Assembly: GCA_004154925.1 (NCBI GenBank)
Contig: QJNS01000004.1
Location: 661,657-725,656, forward strand
Source: Monosporascus cannonballus
Lineage: Eukaryota > Ascomycota > Sordariomycetes > Xylariales
Direction of reading: 5' to 3'
Length of the DNA stretch: 64,000 bases
Program-made: the position numbers and the translations under genes
The notes under the pieces: generated by a model
What the model saw: the letters and a program-made list of their open reading frames with translations, nothing else
Database searches by the model: none
What the model was told of the DNA's origin: nothing
Part shown: positions 1-12,917 of the stretch, piece by piece
How the letters are laid out: the number at the start of each line of letters is the position of its first letter
Numbering within the stretch: position 1 is the first letter of the stretch

Positions 1-1490
1 TAACTAAGGATATAGGCCATAACAGATCTATTAAGAAATCTAGGAAACAGCTAAGAAAATACGTGGAAGCAGCTAGCTATATATATAGGAGCCACGGAAT
101 TAGCGCTACGTTAATCCCTTTATTAAGGTCTTTAGCTCGTAATATAACCCTTTTTTTAGATCTAATCCTCGTTTTTTCCCGTTTCGTGGCAAACGTTTAT
201 TCGTAACACCTTTTTAAGGACTTTATTCCAAGGCGGCGATATTTGCAAATCTTAGTCCGAAAGGTTTTTTGACGGTTACGGGAAAATTACGCCGTATGCT
301 TTACGTCCGTACGTTTCTGGCGCGTTAGGCGTTATTAATTTTATATTTTTGCGTTATTTTCCTTAAGGCTTTTTTTGTTAATTTTTTTAACGTTTCGTAA
401 AAATCGAACTTATTTAGGTTTTTTTAAGTTTTGTCGAACGTCTCCGCGGTTGTTTTTTTATCATTTAAATAACGACGGAATCTTTGAAATCTTATTAGCG
501 TTAATATATCGGACGGCTATTTTTTTCTTTTTAAAATAATTTCTCCAAAAATATCCTGTTTGGTTATATTTTAAATAACGTTCTTCCGTTTGCCAGCGGC
601 GTTTACGTTAATAATTAACGGTTAACGTACCGATTTTTACATTTTTTATAATATTACTCTTTAATTAGAAAATTATTATACGCGAACGCGCCGGGGTAAG
701 GGCCGTTAGGAACGATATTTCCGAACGGCAAAGGAATTACGCAAACTTTTCCCAAATATTGGGCTATCTTTCGTAATTCAGCTATTTTTTTATTTCGACG
801 TTAAGGCCCGAAATCAGCAGGAAAATTTTGGTTTTATCCGGCTATTCGTTTTTTTCAACCTAATAAAAAGTACTTTCGAATATAAAAATATATTTGGATA
901 CCGTTTAAACGTTATATTAGCATAATTTAATTAAGCGTTAATTAGTTTTTTATTTTTTATTAAATCTTTTTAAAATAACGGCGATATAATTTAAAAAAGT
1001 TTAAGGATTTGATTTTTTTAAAGCTGTTTATATATACGACAAAAACGTCGACTTTTAAAACTAACGGCTAAAGGTTTTCCAAATATAAAAAAGCTACGTA
1101 CGATTATCGCCAATTGCCTTTGCGTTAACAAATAACTTTCTATTTATTTCGAGCTTTTAGGCGTTATAATCCTTACGGCCTTATAATTCGCAAACGGTTC
1201 GTAAAATTTAACGACGTAATTCCTTAATATCTATAGTAAATAAACTGCGTACGAATAATAAATGCGTAATACTGGCATACTTTTTACGGTAACGGACCGT
1301 TTGCGAAAAAGAAGATTTTTCAATATATAAAAAGTTATATACGCAATAGCTAAGGATATGGTCCATAATAAATCTATTAAGAAATCTAGGGAACAGCTAA
1401 GAAAATACGTAAAAGCAGCTAGTTATATATATAGGAGCCACGGGATTAGCGCTACGCTAATCCCTTTACTAGGGCCCTTGGCCCGTGACA
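1..1490 (-). mobile_element. Decayed short LTR retroelement, minus strand
   Basis: A 144-bp direct repeat is present at 1-144 and 1347-1490. I count about 20 differences between copies, all but one of them transitions, as expected after RIP. Read on the minus strand, the right copy starts TGTCACGGGCC, a typical LTR start, and has a TATATATA stretch. The left copy has TATTACGAGC at the same place, explained by G-to-A changes. Just inside the left copy on the minus strand (157-148) is AAAAAAAGGG, a good polypurine tract, which makes the left copy the 3' LTR. Only about 1.2 kb separates the copies, too little for gag-pol, so the element is internally deleted or TRIM-like. The left copy may continue beyond the window. 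Confidence 0.65.
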
Positions 1491-3329
1491 ATTAATATCA
1501 AAATATTATTTCTTTTAAAACTTTTTATAAAAAAATATAACGAACGAAAATTATATGCAAAATAAATATAAAAGACGAAATAAAAAGAAACGTAAGAAAC
1601 CGAATAAAATACGTATATAAAAAAATTAAAAATATAAGGGCGAAAAAACAGAAAAAAAGCTAAATAATATAAGGTTAAAAAACGATTATAATAAAAAATT
1701 AAGCGAAACAAAATTAATTACGTAATATAATATGCATTAATTATTATAATACTTATTTATAATATAATATAACAGTAAACTATCGGCAAATATAAGTAAT
1801 TAGATTTATTAAACGCGTTATATTAAATTAATAATAATGTTAGTAAAGATTAATAACTTAAAAAAGGGTAATAATTTTAAAAATACAGCCCTTATAAGAA
1901 TAAAGCTAGTAACTAATCAGCTATTAATTAGCTATTGACCTACTTATTAATATAAATCTACTATTTGGCAGCTAGTAAAAAACGCTAAATAGAAGTAAAC
2001 TAATACATTTACTTCTTAAAATCTGCTTTACGACTGTTCGGGGATCAGCTTATCCCAACTCATAGCTATTTATTATTTTATAGTTTTCATTGTACGAAAA
2101 CGTAATTTAAAGTCGATATTATATTAAATTGCAAATTATTTAAATTATCTATTTTATAAATGATTAAAAGTAATTAATACGAAAATTAATACGTTATTAA
2201 AAGCGGAACTTAAAATAAATTATTAGCAGTAACTATTATATTTCTATGAGCTTTATTTTAAATAATAGAGTCCGATTCGGGGTATTTTTTTATCCCAAGC
2301 CGATTTATTGCGGCGAATTTTGATTTGTAATATTTGCTAAGTATTTTTTACGGCCTTTTTGTTAGAATTTTTACGAAGAAATTTTTCGTTACGATTTTGT
2401 ATTTTCGTAATATATTTATTATTTAAAAATATGTTATCGAATTTACAATATATATAAAAATGTTTGTTATTCTTTTTTCTAAAAGCCGACATTATATTAA
2501 ATATAATAAGATATTGATTAATATGAAAATTAATACGTATTATATCGAGAATATAGTATTTTTATACCTTAGATTAATATTTGCGGCGTAAAGAAAAATA
2601 ATGTTTTGTTTATCATAATATTTATTTTTAAATTAATAATAAATATTAAAATTATTATTATATTATTAATGTTATTAAAATAAGAAAAAATAATTTAAAT
2701 ATTTTATTATATAATAAAAATACGCTGAAACGAAAATTTTGTATTTAGTAAATAAATTAGAAGAAAGTTAAGTAAGTATATATATAATTAATCTACTTAA
2801 AAAATTCTCGGTTAAATTTTGAGTAAACGTTTTTTATTAAAAAAATACGTCATATTTATTATGCGATATTAGAGAAAAAAAAACCTTAAACCTATTTATT
2901 TGCAAATTTATTTAACCAGATAGAAATTCTTTAAATAAATAATACTTTTTTTCGTATAAATAGTATAAAAGTTATTACTAGTAAATAACGTAATTAATTT
3001 ATTTTTTGCCGCTTCTTATAATATTTTTAATACGGATCGCTAAATTTTAAAATCGTTTTTCAGTCGTATATTAAATAAGATTTCTCGGACTATAAACCTA
3101 AAAGAATATCATGAAATTAACGAGGTATATAATTTCTGAAATTCTTAAATTTTACGTAAAACTATAACTTTTTAAATTTAAATTCGTATTAATTAATATA
3201 TTAATTTTCTAATCTGTAACTTATTCCCTAGTTTAAAGCGACGATAATGAACTTATGATTTAACCTTTTTTTTTATATTTGGCGACCGCGAAAATTTTAT
3301 TTTAAGATTTGCCCTCGTTTAATAAAAAT

Positions 3330-3431
3330 AGTCGGCGGTTGCTGTTAGGATATTTTAGTCGTTTTTGTTGTTTGAAATATAGTTAGCGGTTATTATTAGG
3401 ATAATTTAGTTGTTTTTATTATTCGAATTTC
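3330..3431. repeat. Tandem duplication, two ~51-bp units
   Basis: Two adjacent units, 3330-3380 and 3381-3431, share the frame AGTNGGCGGTTNNTNTTAGGAT and continue with similar T-rich sequence. They differ mainly by C/T and G/A changes. No function is visible. Confidence 0.5.
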
Positions 3432-6400
3432 CGAGGCAGATATTTCGTTTTTTAAAAAACATTATAACTGTTAATGGCTATAATAATAATAATAGTAATA
3501 ATAAATATAACAAATAAATTTACAGAACGGTTAAACTGTATATTATTACGGTTGATTAAGGATTTCTTTATAATATTGCTAAATACGCAACGTAATAAAA
3601 ATATGGCTTTATTTATTAGAGGAGGTGTTTTGGTTATGTAGGGCGCGAGAAAGTTAGAGAAGAGGATAATAACAAATTTTTAAAATTTATCCAGAAGATC
3701 CGAAATAAAATAAGCGGCAAATAAATAATTCTGATAATAAATAATCTCGTTGTAATATTTTGCGTATATATTTTATTTATATTTTATTTTTAAGTGTTTA
3801 CAAATATTAACTTTTCATTTTTAACGTATTAATGTTTTTATTTTTAATATATTAATTTTTCGCCTTTAAAATACTAATCGTATACGATTATATTTAATAA
3901 TATAATTTGCAACATAAGTAAAGTATTATTCGAACTTGCTATTATAAAATATTACCGCCTTTTATCGACCGTTTTAATTAGATCACGATTAATAAAACAA
4001 TTATAAGTCGAGCTTTATCAAAAATATTATCGAAATAAAAAGTTAGTTACAGAAATTAAAAAACGCCTTATACGATAAAAATAAAAGCAAAAGCGAAAAT
4101 AAAGACGAACCTGAATTTCGAAAGCAATTAAATATCGAGGACAGGAACAAATTTAAAAATAATTACGTATTTTACGAAACAGATCACAAAAAGAAAAATC
4201 ACGAAGAATTAAGAAATAAATCCAATTATAAAAACGAAAAAAAAATTAATAAATCGGATAACAACGATTTACATAATAAATACGCCAGGGAAAAAGCTAA
4301 ATTCCTAGTCTAATTAAGGTTTAGTATATAGTTCTAAGATAATATATAAAAAAATTCGAATTATTTTTATGATTTAATATTCTAGTATATTATATTTATA
4401 AAATGAAAGACGCCGAAATATTTAAAACGTAATTTATGCGGCGGCCGTAATTTCAAGAAAAAGTTGCTTTTAATAATAATATTAACGATGCATTTTTTTT
4501 AAAGAATTTTCGTCTTTAATCAAAAATCTTAATATTAATAAAGTTAGTTTTATAACGCAATTTTAAAAAAATTAATTAATAAAAATCTACTAATTCTAGT
4601 ATATACCTCGATTATATCCGAAATTAAGAAAATATAATTTTATATTATTTTATTGAAACTTTATATAAATAATAAATTATGAAAAAAAAATTAACACGAT
4701 ATAAAGAAAATTAAGCTACTATAATTTTTTATTATAAGTAAGATATTTTGGTACGCGTTGTTTATCGTATTAATTATCGTATTAATTATGGTTTAATAAT
4801 ATCTATTTAACGCTGCTGGAATTCTATCTCAAAATAATCGTTATATAATTAAAATATCAGTTAGCTTATATTTATTTTTTAAAATTCTCGAAAATTAGCA
4901 TTTTATTAAATAGATCCGGCATATATTCCTTATTTATAATCTTTTAAATTTCTGTACGCTTAAGAACAGATACGAAAAGTATATAAATAAAGTCGTAGAG
5001 TTAAAATTATAAAATTTTTCTCCCGAATTTTATATATCGATAATTACAAACGTTTAGATTTTTCTTAATCTAACATAAGCTTTTTAAGATATATATATTT
5101 ACTTTATTAATAAAAATTAAATATTTAAATATACTTTAATTAATATCTATCTATATAAAAATTAAAAAAGTCGAAGATTTAAGCGGTATACGAAATACTA
5201 AAGAAATACGAATTCTATACAAAAGTCCAGATGATAATAACGAATAACGAAACGAATTTCGATATAAAGTATTTTAAAATATGTATAAAAAATAAGTAAA
5301 TATAGGAATAAATAAAAAGAGCGAACTATTTTTATTATTTTTTATATTTTTATAAAATATTTATAAACGGTTTCTAAATGCTTAAAAATTATAAATAGCG
5401 TAAATATAGAAACTTAGGCGGGCTTAAAAATGAAAAGAGACGATAAAAATAGCCAAAATTAAGTAAATTAAGTTCGATACGGCTAATCGTATCGTAATAA
5501 GGGTACGTTAATCTTTGTTATTTCGCTAATAACGTTGTATTGATTTTGGTATTAATTTTTAGGTCAATTTAAATTAGATAGTTCGCAATATATCTTAATT
5601 TCAGTATCTAACACCAGTAAGGATTTAGGCTTATATAAGTTATTTTTTTTTAAAAAAAGGTATTTTAAATATCTAAAAATTACTACAAGTTATTAGAAAC
5701 GTAAGAATTTGTTAAAGTTTCGTAATATATATATTTGTCCAGGTTCGTCGATTAAGACTTGCAATTAAGGATTATATACGTTGCGAAAAAATAACTAGCT
5801 TCGAAATTATAGAAATTACTTAAGATATTATCGATTATTTAATCGATATTTATAAACCGTTTTTTCAATTAATAAATTCTTTTAACGTTTCGAAAAATCC
5901 GAATTACAATTATGTTTTTGCAAGGTTTAAAATTATAAAAAAGCATTTTCGCAAATACGAAATTTACATATAAAATCGAATTTTTATTAGTGTTTCGTAA
6001 TTTTATCTTAAAGGATTATTTCGAACAGTTTAAAAGTATTTTAAATTCTATTAAGTTTATATTAACAAAGCTTTCAAAAATAATATATATTATTTTATTT
6101 TTGTTATACTTTTGTATTCTTTATTAGATTCGAAAATAAAACTTTATTTCGATAAGTAAAAAACGTTTTGAAGCTAATCGTTTATAAATAACTTTTTTTG
6201 TAATACAACGATTCGTTATTTTAAAAATACTTACAAATCTTATTACAAAAAAATATAAAAATAACGTAACGAAGTTATTTCGCCGATAACGTACTAATCG
6301 AAATCTATCGAAAATTATGACCGAAAGTATTAAAACTTCTTAAAGAGTATTTACTTTTTTACACTATTTTATTTTTTTTCCGATGATACTCTTACTAATA

Positions 6401-7715
6401 TTTAATAACGCATTTCTTCGAACTTATCAAATCTCGATAACGATTAACCTTAGGAACAAATCGTCGACTACTACCTGGAAATGTATAAATTATATAAGTT
6501 CTCGATATCGAAACTAGTACGTTAATCAGTACGCAGGCTTATTCCTTAACCAAAATGTTTTTATATTTTAATATAAGATGGAAATATGTTTCTCTAAGTT
6601 GGCCTATTCGCCTGCAATTATCTTTATATTTAAGTTACTGCCGTATTAATAAAACGAATATAAAATTAAGCTAAGTTAATTTATTTGCATAATCGTTCTA
6701 AACTAAAGTACTTTATATTCCGAATTAATTTTTTATTGTATCCCATTTACAAAATACGCAAAAAAATCTATTATTCGATATTTAGTACGATTATATCGAA
6801 AACGATGAACTTATCTAAATTATAAAACGTCGACAAAAAGAAATCGAAAAAGTTTTCTATATAAGATTTTCGAAAAAATAAGGTTTAAACGTTACTTATC
6901 CTACTTCCGCTGTTAACGAAATTAATAATTTCTAATCCGTTTTTTAAACGGCTATATTTTAAATCGATAACAGAATAACGCCGAATATAGCTAGTGTTTT
7001 ACCAAAGTAACAAATCTACGATAAAATTATCGTATAGCAAACATCTGGCCCATTACCGCCTTTAGCAAATTTAGGCGCCAAAAAATAGACGAAAACTGGA
7101 AACGCTATAACTAGATCGACAAAGATACGAAATTTTTTTTTTTACGAAAATCCTAAAAAATCATCGTAATCCGTTCGAAAACGTATATCAACAAAAAATA
7201 GACATACTGCTAGTTAATTTGTACATTATTAAGTAATATAAATAATTTAATTTAATTCGTTATAATATATTCGGATATACAACTTTCGTTAAGTAATATT
7301 TTATTTATAAAATTTCTTTTATATGACTTACTTTATTAATTTTATTTTAATTATTTTACTTTATTTTATTTTAATTTATAAAAAAAACTTTTTTTACGTT
7401 ATACTATTAAGCATATTTTAAATTTGGTTTTATGTACATTTTCAAATATTATTTAATATATATTTTTAATTATATACGTATATAAAGTTTTATATTAAAA
7501 CTAGTATTTTTTTTAAAAAAATAATTATAAATCAGTTACTTAAAATATCGTAATATTATTACCTCGTTTTACCCATATCATATATAATATATTATCAATA
7601 TTTGTTCGGTTATATTTTAATATAATTAAATTTTTTAGAATTTTAATTAATTAATTTTAATTTTGATATTATTTTTATATATAACAAATAATGTTTTCGT
7701 TATAGCGCGTATAAG

Positions 7716-7790
7716 AATTCGTAGGTTAATACTTATATTAATTAACGTATTAATTCGCGTACTAATTGATATATTAATTTTAATTCAGAA
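7716..7790. repeat. Short degenerate tandem array
   Basis: Runs of the core TATTAATT recur about every 13-17 bases (ACGTATTAATTCG, CGTACTAATTGA, TATATTAATTTT). Related CGTATTAAT/ATTAATACG pairs are scattered through the left block, near 2180, 2520, 3190, 4770 and 8205. This looks like the AT-shifted remains of a tandem repeat. Confidence 0.35.
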
Positions 7791-9002
7791 TCGCGCGTAA
7801 CTTCGTAAGCCAAAAACGTTGAAGACAAATATTTATCTAAAGACGAAGGTACGGCTAAGACCAAAAATACAGCTAAGCCGATAGTTCAAAAAAACCTTTA
7901 TGAATATAACCGGCACGATCGAAAAACCGAGATAATAAAAGCTCGGTAATAAATATTTTAGGCCTTATTACTTAATTTTTTAATTAATTTTTTTGTTAAG
8001 CCGTTAGATTTCGAAAAATCCGCAAATATTAAAAAGATTTTAGCCTTTTAATACTAAAAGCCATATTATACCGTTTTATACGCGAAATTACTTAAGGTTT
8101 ACTTAGCGGAACGGATTTTCGATTTTGGCGATTAATTATTAAAATTTTATTAAAAATACTTAAAATTATTTTTATTACGTTTGTTAATATATTCGCGTTA
8201 ATTATATACGTATTAATTTATATATTAATCGTTAATAAATGCTAATTTATGCTATATTTATAATAAATGCGTTATCTTAATAATAAAAAACATATAATTT
8301 GTTTATTATATAATTAAAATAATAGGGCCGGTCGCTTTGTTCAACTTTCCCGGATACGGTAGCCTTATCTCCGAATTTTATTTATTTATAAAAACCGCGA
8401 AAATTCGTATATAACGAAAATAATAACGAAAATGCAAACGAAAGGCTTAATAAATTCGAATTCGGAAAAACCAATTAGAAAAAAACAAAACAACAGCGAA
8501 ACAAGGCGTATTTTGCTAAACGAACAAAAAAATTACGCCGCTTTAAAATGATATATAAAGGTTAGCTAAAATATTATTAAATTAATATTCAGATAAAATT
8601 TATTATTTATTCCTTGCTGGCATTAACGATAATAATTTTAAGTTATTTAAGTTTTCAAAAAAAACATTTAAAAAAGATTAATACGCTAATTAAACCGGTA
8701 CTATTTTTGTTATTAATAATTAAATCGAAATATAATAATTAAATATTTTAAATATATTTTAATATATAAATTAAACCGATATTTTATTATAATAATTTTA
8801 TAAAAATAATAATTTAATTTAAGTATAAAAATTAAACTTTTTAATTTTATAATTAATATTTTAAAAAATTTATTAAAATATAACTTTAAATTATATAAGT
8901 TTTTTATTTTTATAACGTATAATTTATAATATGTTTATATAATAAATATTTAATTTTTAAAATTAGTATTTATAAATAATTAATTATTTTGTTTTTTGAG
9001 TA

Positions 9003-9138
9003 CTTATGAGTGGTTAGTCCGTGGGTAATTTTGATTTTATTCACGCACCTCTGTTAACCACCTACGTAAATTTTTACCCACTCACGAATACCCGTGGTAG
9101 GAAATTTTAGCGTGGGTGGGTGGGTAGTGCAAACCCTA
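9003..9138 (-). mobile_element. hAT-like transposon terminus (remnant)
   Basis: Read on the minus strand from 9138, the sequence starts TAGGGTTTGCACTACCCAC. That resembles the CAGGG..GCA ends of hAT elements with the first C changed to T, as RIP would do at CpA. Copies of GTGGGT/ACCCAC on both strands within the next 120 bases resemble subterminal transposase sites. I could not find the opposite end or an 8-bp target duplication, so this is a suggestion only. Confidence 0.3.
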
Positions 9139-9366
9139 CTTCTAATCAACCCTCCAGTTTAAGTGGATCTAAAATAGAGGCTTGGATGAGGCAATTGCCA
9201 AGCACAAGGTGGTCTAAACTATCAAAGAAGAAGCTTTAAATATCTAGTGGTGTTCTTTCAGCGTCACTTATCACTGTATAGACATACGTTATTCAAGGTG
9301 GAAATACCATAAGACAGTCCTATTTATGTAGATATATATAAGTGCATACAGAACTCCTATGCGTAA

Positions 9367-9504
9367 CTACCTAAGCTTAAGTCTGTAAAGGAGAAGGCTG
9401 AAAATTTTAAGAGATATCAAGCCTATTACCAGTACAACGATAAAGAGAACCGATATATATACACCTTCGGGCCCAAGGCTATAGCAATTAGCCGCGCCAA
9501 GTAA
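9367..9504 (+). pseudogene. Coding-like 45-codon fragment, unidentified
   Basis: After an in-frame stop at 9364-9366 there are 45 open codons ending in TAA at 9502-9504. The peptide has a natural-looking composition and ends with YIYTFGPKAIAISRAK. That tail loosely recalls the end of the MAGE/Nse3 homology domain (hydrophobic pair, W/F-G-P-R-A, then S-x-A-K), but it is too short and too weak for a family call. There is no start codon and no upstream partner exon that I can see. It sits at the edge of the decayed block and is best read as the 3' relic of a dead gene or transposon ORF. Confidence 0.25.
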
Positions 9505-11395
9505 TAACTTAGTGAAAATGATCTCCTACCTAAGCCGTTAAACGAAGTCGTTAAGCGCCATATTTAGCGTGCTACTTTAAGCGGAACTTAGTACACTGCA
9601 GAGGTCGGTAGCAGATCCATATAAAAGGAGACTATCCCTTGCCTCGTACAGGATCGTACGATATTTAATTAACTGCTGGTTATGGATTCGAAGTCCTAAT
9701 GGGTCTTTAGGAGGTGTTCTCCCGGTGTATAGCATATTGTGTGTGGTATTACTTACATAGCCGACGCGAGCAATGAACCCGTAGTTACGCACATTTTCAC
9801 CCAAATATATATAGACTCTAACATGGGACGCAAACATGTATACACTTGCTACCCCAACGTTAGGCAATGTATGCATGTCCAAAACCCTAGCACAGGACCA
9901 GATAAAAAAAAAAACCCCTATACGAGGGGACCGCCCGACGCGAAAGGCCCACGAGACCAGGAACGAAAATCGCACCGCCGGTTCACACCGAAGCGCACCG
10001 GGCCCCCAATGCTTAATTTCATCTACGCACTAAGTAAACAACGAGGCGGCGGCGCCGGTGGACCCAGTGCGCCGGGTCCGTCAGCAGGCGACGTGAATGG
10101 CGCTTTGGCGGCGTAACGCCTTAGCCGTTACCACATCTTTGCCTCGGTTTATTATTAACTATGTAGATACGTACTTACGTAGTATGTGCTGGTACACGGG
10201 GCTGGGAACTTGTTTGTGGGCGGCCTAGAACTCGACCGACCGATAAGACCGTCGCTCGGCTCATAGATATCTAGGGGACCGGGCCGGGCTAGATGCGCGT
10301 AATCCTCGTCCTGCCCTGGGATGGTAGCTAGTATACGTATGGTGGGGAGAGAAAGACGGCCCACCATAACTGCCTAGGTATCTGGGCTACTTAGAGTTGT
10401 CGGTTACAAACATGCTTCACGGGTGAACGGCAGCAAGGCACATGTGGTAAATAGATAGTCCCACTTCACTAACGCGGACCCGGTCGACGTCCGAGTGCGA
10501 AGGGGGAGAGAGACAGTCAACATTTTAAAACGGACCAGCAAAAGTGGCGTCCTATCCTTAGCGAAACCACATTATTCTCGCCGATGCGTTGCCTCGGCTC
10601 TCCATGACTACCATAGCTAGCGCTCACTCGTGGCATGCCTGCTACTTGCTTGCTTGCTTGATCATGGGTTCGTCTGCCCGCCGTAGAAGAGGTCTGTTGT
10701 TGTCGATGAGGATGAATAAACATCATAGATGCTTTCCCTGATTCATATATGCGTCTCTCAGCTAAGCTAGGCTGCGCAATGTCTCCCCCGTGCATGTCCC
10801 AAAGGTGCGCATTATCCGCTAGTCAGGCCCAGCACGATGTCGTCCTGTTCATCTGCTCTTCGCTTCATTCCAAATACCGGCTGTCTGTTCGGCCGTCCCT
10901 CGTACGCAATGATGTATATAAATGATCCTAAACGCCGGGCTCGAGAAGAGGGCCTCCCCTATCCCGTTATGGCCCATCCCCAACCTTTAAAAATTCGAAG
11001 TGTATGCTATTCCGCCCGCGCCCCGAGGACATGTCCCGATGCGCCGTTGGTTTTTCCCAGAAAGACGCCGACGAAAGAGAGAGAGAAAAAAAGGAAAGAT
11101 GAGCGATGGTCGACAAGAAGCGAAAATATCAGGCGAGAAGTTGTCTGCTATGTAGATACAGGGCGCCCTTTTTTTGCGCCGTGAAGATATGTATGCGAAG
11201 ATAGTTGTATCAATGACAAATGGGAATAGTAGTAGGTTGACCGTGCCCACATGACAGGATCTCTAAGGTCTAGCCCAAGTGAGTAGACATGTACTGAGGC
11301 GTTGTCTGTGTAGGTAGCATACCCCCTTATGATAGAGGAGGTGCTGGCACGGAGTCGATGTAAGGAATTGGTAAATAGATAATAGGATATTGACT
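9505..11395. other. Intergenic, no gene supported
   Basis: Normal-composition DNA downstream (3' side) of PNG1. Several frames stay open for 60-130 codons, but none has a recognisable domain, and opposing frames overlap (for example 9577-9975 minus against 9739-10116 plus). It may hold the PNG1 3' UTR near 11395. Nothing else is seen. Confidence 0.6.
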
Positions 11396-12917
11396 TCATC
11401 TCGCCGACGGGTCTCTCGGATCGTGGTGTTGGTTCCGCCGGCTGTTCTCATCACGGGCGGCCGCCCACTCAGCATTGCCGGTCTGCCGTCCGGGCCGCTC
11501 GGCGGGTAGCTTGTGGTCGTCGTTGGAAGAGGCTCGAGTGCGGCTTTCTCCCGGCGGAAGCGCCGGCGGTGGTACATTTCTCGGAGTAGGCCTGGGGACC
11601 ATCCTGGTCACGGCCTGGGCGATAGAATTGATAACATACTGCCGCAGTTCCCGGTCTTCCCTCTGGTCTTCCTTCTCCAGCCGGAACCGGGTGTCCTTGT
11701 CCATATTCGCGCGTCTTATACTTTTGACTTCTTGCATGATGTAGAGCATGACTTCCTCGGGACACTTATTCCTCTCGAGCGCATGCTCCGTCTTGCGTAC
11801 GTATCTCCGCGTGACGTCGGTCGCGCCGTCTATGCTGAAGGCGATGCAGTATGACATCTGCTTTCCCCAGCCTTCCGTGTACAGCCGCGGATTGTCCCAC
11901 GCCTCCTCGCAAGCGTCGACGTGTATCCAGCGTTGCTTATGTTCCGAGTAGACCTCGGTCCAGACGTGGTCCTCGGCGTTCCACACCCAGCGCACGCGGC
12001 CACCAACCGCACGACATAACATGCTGAAGCAGTTGGCCCATTCTCCGACTCGGCCACGTCTTGTCTGTAGTAACCGCCAGACGTCGCTATACCTGGGAAA
12101 TCGCTCGTGGCCCCCGCACTGCGAGCATTCATAGAGCTCGGCCCGCAACGCGCCACAGGCGTTTTCTTCGGGTGTTGGTCGGGTCATGCCCTTGGCTACC
12201 GTCGGCGACAGGCAGGCCGTACATGGCGGGTTGTTGACCCACGTGAAGAAGGACCGCCTGAACCATCTGCAAGAGTCAACTATTAGAATCCAGCGTTGAC
12301 CCACACTCTAGCGGCGGCCGGCACATCATGGTGACGGGATGAGGAGGGGGGCGGATTATTTACCGTAATAACGCGCGAATGACACAGTCCTGGTATCCCC
12401 ATTCCGGTTGTCGACCGTCACCCATACTCTCGGCCTGAGCCTGCAGCACTTGGCTCTCCTCCTCGGCCTCGCTGTATATCCTGTCCAACGGAATCGCCTG
12501 TAGTGCCTCGTCCAGGAGCCCGGGATTCTCGTATTTTGTCGGAGTTAGCGATAGGGATAGTATAAGGTTGCGAAACTTCTGCGATTCTCGATCGTGTGGA
12601 GCCGGGGGGGTCGGCATTAGAGGAAGATTGCGTAGGGATGAGTAAGACGGCGGGGTGGGTGGTTGATCTTGACGTTCATGAGACGTGGTTGGTCTCGCGG
12701 AATCTGAAGATGACGGGGCAGCCCGGAGATTCGCCGACGATGCTCGCCCTCTAGGTGTCGACGGTGAGCCGAGTCGTGATCGTGCGGATCGGAATTGCTC
12801 GATGTCGCTTATTCGTTTTTCTCGTAATAACTGCTCGAATTGAATGCGCAAGCCCTTAGCCCAGGCCTCGCCGTATTCGCCTTGGTCGTCCCCAGGGCCA
12901 TTGTCGCGAGCGGCCAT
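11396..12917 (-). CDS. png1: PNG1-like protein, catalytic Cys replaced by Val
   Basis: Cytoplasmic peptide:N-glycanase homologue; active family members remove N-glycans from misfolded glycoproteins during ERAD. Two exons: 12917-12364 and 12266-11396, with a 97-nt intron 12363-12267 (GTAAAT...CAG). The ATG at 12917 starts a 474-aa product and is the only ATG near the N-terminus; the frame continues upstream without one. Residues 40-110 are low-complexity. Zinc ligands are visible as C200/C203 and C232/C235. The transglutaminase-like core spans about 180-340: [10 protein letters not shown], then DHVWTEVY (H285) and HVDACE (D302), then the conserved QMSYCIAF. Spacing from residue 258 to H285 (27) and on to D302 (17) equals that of the human triad, but residue 258 is Val (codon GTC) where Cys is required. 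The fold is kept and hydrolysis is probably lost. Non-catalytic PNG1 proteins are known in filamentous ascomycetes such as Neurospora, where PNG1 acts in cell polarity. The C-terminal tail (410-474) is polar and unstructured. Confidence 0.92.

Larger units (their letters stand above)
1..9000. repeat. AT-rich RIP-decayed repeat block (left)
   Basis: This stretch is strongly AT-rich and has no open frame longer than about 80 codons. C is kept largely in CpG, while CpA, CpT and CpC are scarce in the lines I counted; that pattern fits RIP, which favours CpA and largely spares CpG. It holds an LTR pair (1-1490), a tandem duplication near 3330 and short AT-rich repeated motifs around 7720-7790. The change to normal composition is abrupt near 9000. 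It is probably heterochromatin built from dead transposons. Its left edge lies outside the window. Confidence 0.85.

Noticed and set aside
9665..9735. tRNA-like B-box (CTTCGAATCC on the minus strand)
   Set aside because: No cloverleaf can be closed around it: acceptor and anticodon stems are absent.
9577..10116. Overlapping 132-codon minus and 125-codon plus frames
   Set aside because: Neither resembles a known protein and they overlap on opposite strands.
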